Part shown: piece by piece, positions 16,017-17,041 of the stretch
Numbering within the stretch: the stretch's first letter is position 1
Layout of the letters: every line of letters begins with the position of its first letter
DNA from: Bacteroidota bacterium
GTDB taxonomy: Bacteria; Bacteroidota; Rhodothermia; Balneolales; HLUCCA01
Assembly (NCBI GenBank): GCA_003448835.1
Contig: DLXM01000084.1
Coordinates: 1-17,041, forward strand
Reading direction: 5' to 3'
DNA length: 17,041 nucleotides
The notes under the pieces: model-generated
Database searches by the model: none
The model's input: only the letters and a program-made list of their open reading frames with translations
What the model was told of the DNA's origin: nothing
Program-made: the position numbers and the translations under genes

Positions 16017-17041
16017 ATGATTCATAATGACTCACTATTTGCACAATTTTCTACTGTGGAACTCACATATGATGATTTGTATCTATTTAGTCAAAATTTG
16101 AGTGGTACACTTTCTTTAAAAACGGGATTAACCACTCCCCTGATTGTATTGCAGACAGAGTCGACTATTGTAACTGTTCAAATCATTGCAGCCTGTTGGT
16201 TAACAAAAATACCATTTATTGCTATTCCCGAAAAAGCCACTCCAACGGAAATTTCTTCGTATTTAAAAGATTTGAATCCGAATATCATTATCGGAAACGA
16301 GAAATTTATATCGGACGTTAAAAAGTCAGTTGGTTTTATTCCATCAATTCTATCATCAACTTTACTTTTCGATAACTTCAACGATGCAAACTCAATCTCT
16401 TTAAATAAATCAGTTCAAACGACTGATTTTATTGCTGAATCGGTCAATAGTGTTCACAATGATACCGATTCAATATTTGCTTATCTGTTTACATCCGGTA
16501 CAACCGATAAACCAAAATGTGTTCCCATAACCAGATTACAAATTCTATCTGCAACCGAATCAACCCGAAAAAATCTGCCAATCGATAAATCTGATCAATG
16601 GCTACTTACAATACCATTAAATCACATTGGTGGGATCAGTATCATCACAAGAAGTGTGATACTTGGGTCGTCACTACGATATATTCCAAAATTTGATGTG
16701 GAAATCGTACAAAAAATCCTCTCAAGTGAATCTAAAGTAACATTTTGTTCTTTAGTACCAACTCAATTGCAAAAAGTAATGATGGATTCCTCGTTTCAAG
16801 TTCATTCAAAGTTCAATAGCATCTTACTGGGTGGTGGACCAATTCCTGAATCCACTATTGAAACGGCACGATCAAGACGCATTCCTGTGATACCCAGCTT
16901 TGGAATGACCGAAACAACTGCGCAATGCATAGCGGTACCATTTCCCGAAATGAATAGTGCCCCTCTAAATTCTTGTGGAAAACCACTTCATGGTGTTGAA
17001 ATTCAAATTCGCCCTCCCGCTAACTCCCACGAAGCCGATTC
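16017..17041 (+). CDS. menE: o-Succinylbenzoate-CoA ligase, N-terminal two-thirds (cut by right edge)
   Basis: MenE activates o-succinylbenzoate with ATP and joins it to coenzyme A, the step after MenC. I translated 341 codons from ATG 16017, open to the window end. It is an ANL-superfamily adenylating enzyme: the phosphate loop FTSGTTDKPKCVP (158-170), the MenE-typical IPLNHIGGIS (199-208), LGGGPIP (271-277) and the adenine-site motif SFGMTETTAQ (294-303) all lie at the right spacing. The phosphate loop is unusual in having D164 where the family has Gly or Ser and C168 where Gly is frequent. The N-terminal 140 residues are weakly conserved. ATG lies 1 nt past the menC stop, so translation is probably coupled. 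The C-terminal lid domain with its catalytic lysine would be outside the window. Confidence 0.92.
   Translation, partial: MIHNDSLFAQFSTVELTYDDLYLFSQNLSGTLSLKTGLTTPLIVLQTESTIVTVQIIAACWLTKIPFIAIPEKATPTEISSYLKDLNPNIIIGNEKFISDVKKSVGFIPSILSSTLLFDNFNDANSISLNKSVQTTDFIAESVNSVHNDTDSIFAYLFTSGTTDKPKCVPITRLQILSATESTRKNLPIDKSDQWLLTIPLNHIGGISIITRSVILGSSLRYIPKFDVEIVQKILSSESKVTFCSLVPTQLQKVMMDSSFQVHSKFNSILLGGGPIPESTIETARSRRIPVIPSFGMTETTAQCIAVPFPEMNSAPLNSCGKPLHGVEIQIRPPANSHEAD

Noticed and set aside
1..17041. Search for a mobile element, CRISPR array, toxin-antitoxin pair or phage-defence system
   Set aside because: All large ORFs belong to recognisable chromosomal families, and no terminal inverted repeats, regular spacers, transposase or tRNA-associated insertions were seen.

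Overview
The window is a stretch of AT-rich chromosome from a Gram-negative, menaquinone-making bacterium, most likely of the Bacteroidota / Rhodothermota / Balneolota group. The reasons are a type III glutamine synthetase (GSIII), an outer-membrane barrel protein with a SPOR tail, a menA-menC-menE gene order, starts that almost all lack a Shine-Dalgarno sequence, and promoter candidates close to the Bacteroidota form TTTG-N19-TAnnTTTG. The placement is an inference from gene content; a species cannot be named. I see no mobile element, tRNA, rRNA or CRISPR array.

Layout from left to right. (1) Glycogen synthesis on the minus strand: glgA followed 4 nt later by glgC, which runs off the left edge. 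(2) A divergent intergenic region, then a plus-strand two-gene ABC exporter of the NatA/NatB type with overlapping ATGA, closed by a bidirectional terminator. (3) A minus-strand set of three: a GTG-started HisN/inositol-monophosphatase family phosphatase, an overlapping exported protein with the M1-aminopeptidase fold but no zinc motif, and an 87-residue unknown protein. (4) Plus-strand tex (RNA-binding transcription accessory protein). (5) A single-gene unit for an exported barrel / coiled coil / SPOR protein with its own promoter candidate and a strong terminator. (6) Minus-strand GSIII (glnN). (7) A 350-nt non-coding gap, then plus-strand menA-menC-menE (menaquinone synthesis), with menE cut by the right edge.

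Most of the window is core metabolism and housekeeping: carbon storage (glgA, glgC), nitrogen assimilation (glnN), respiratory quinone (menA, menC, menE) and cell envelope (the barrel-SPOR protein and the NatAB-like exporter). I found no clear undescribed defence or mobile system. The most unusual items are the apparently dead M1-peptidase-like exported protein with HEAT-like C-terminal repeats, together with its small unknown partner; the barrel-coil-SPOR architecture, which looks like OmpA with the peptidoglycan-binding module exchanged; and an altered nucleotide-binding loop in MenE.
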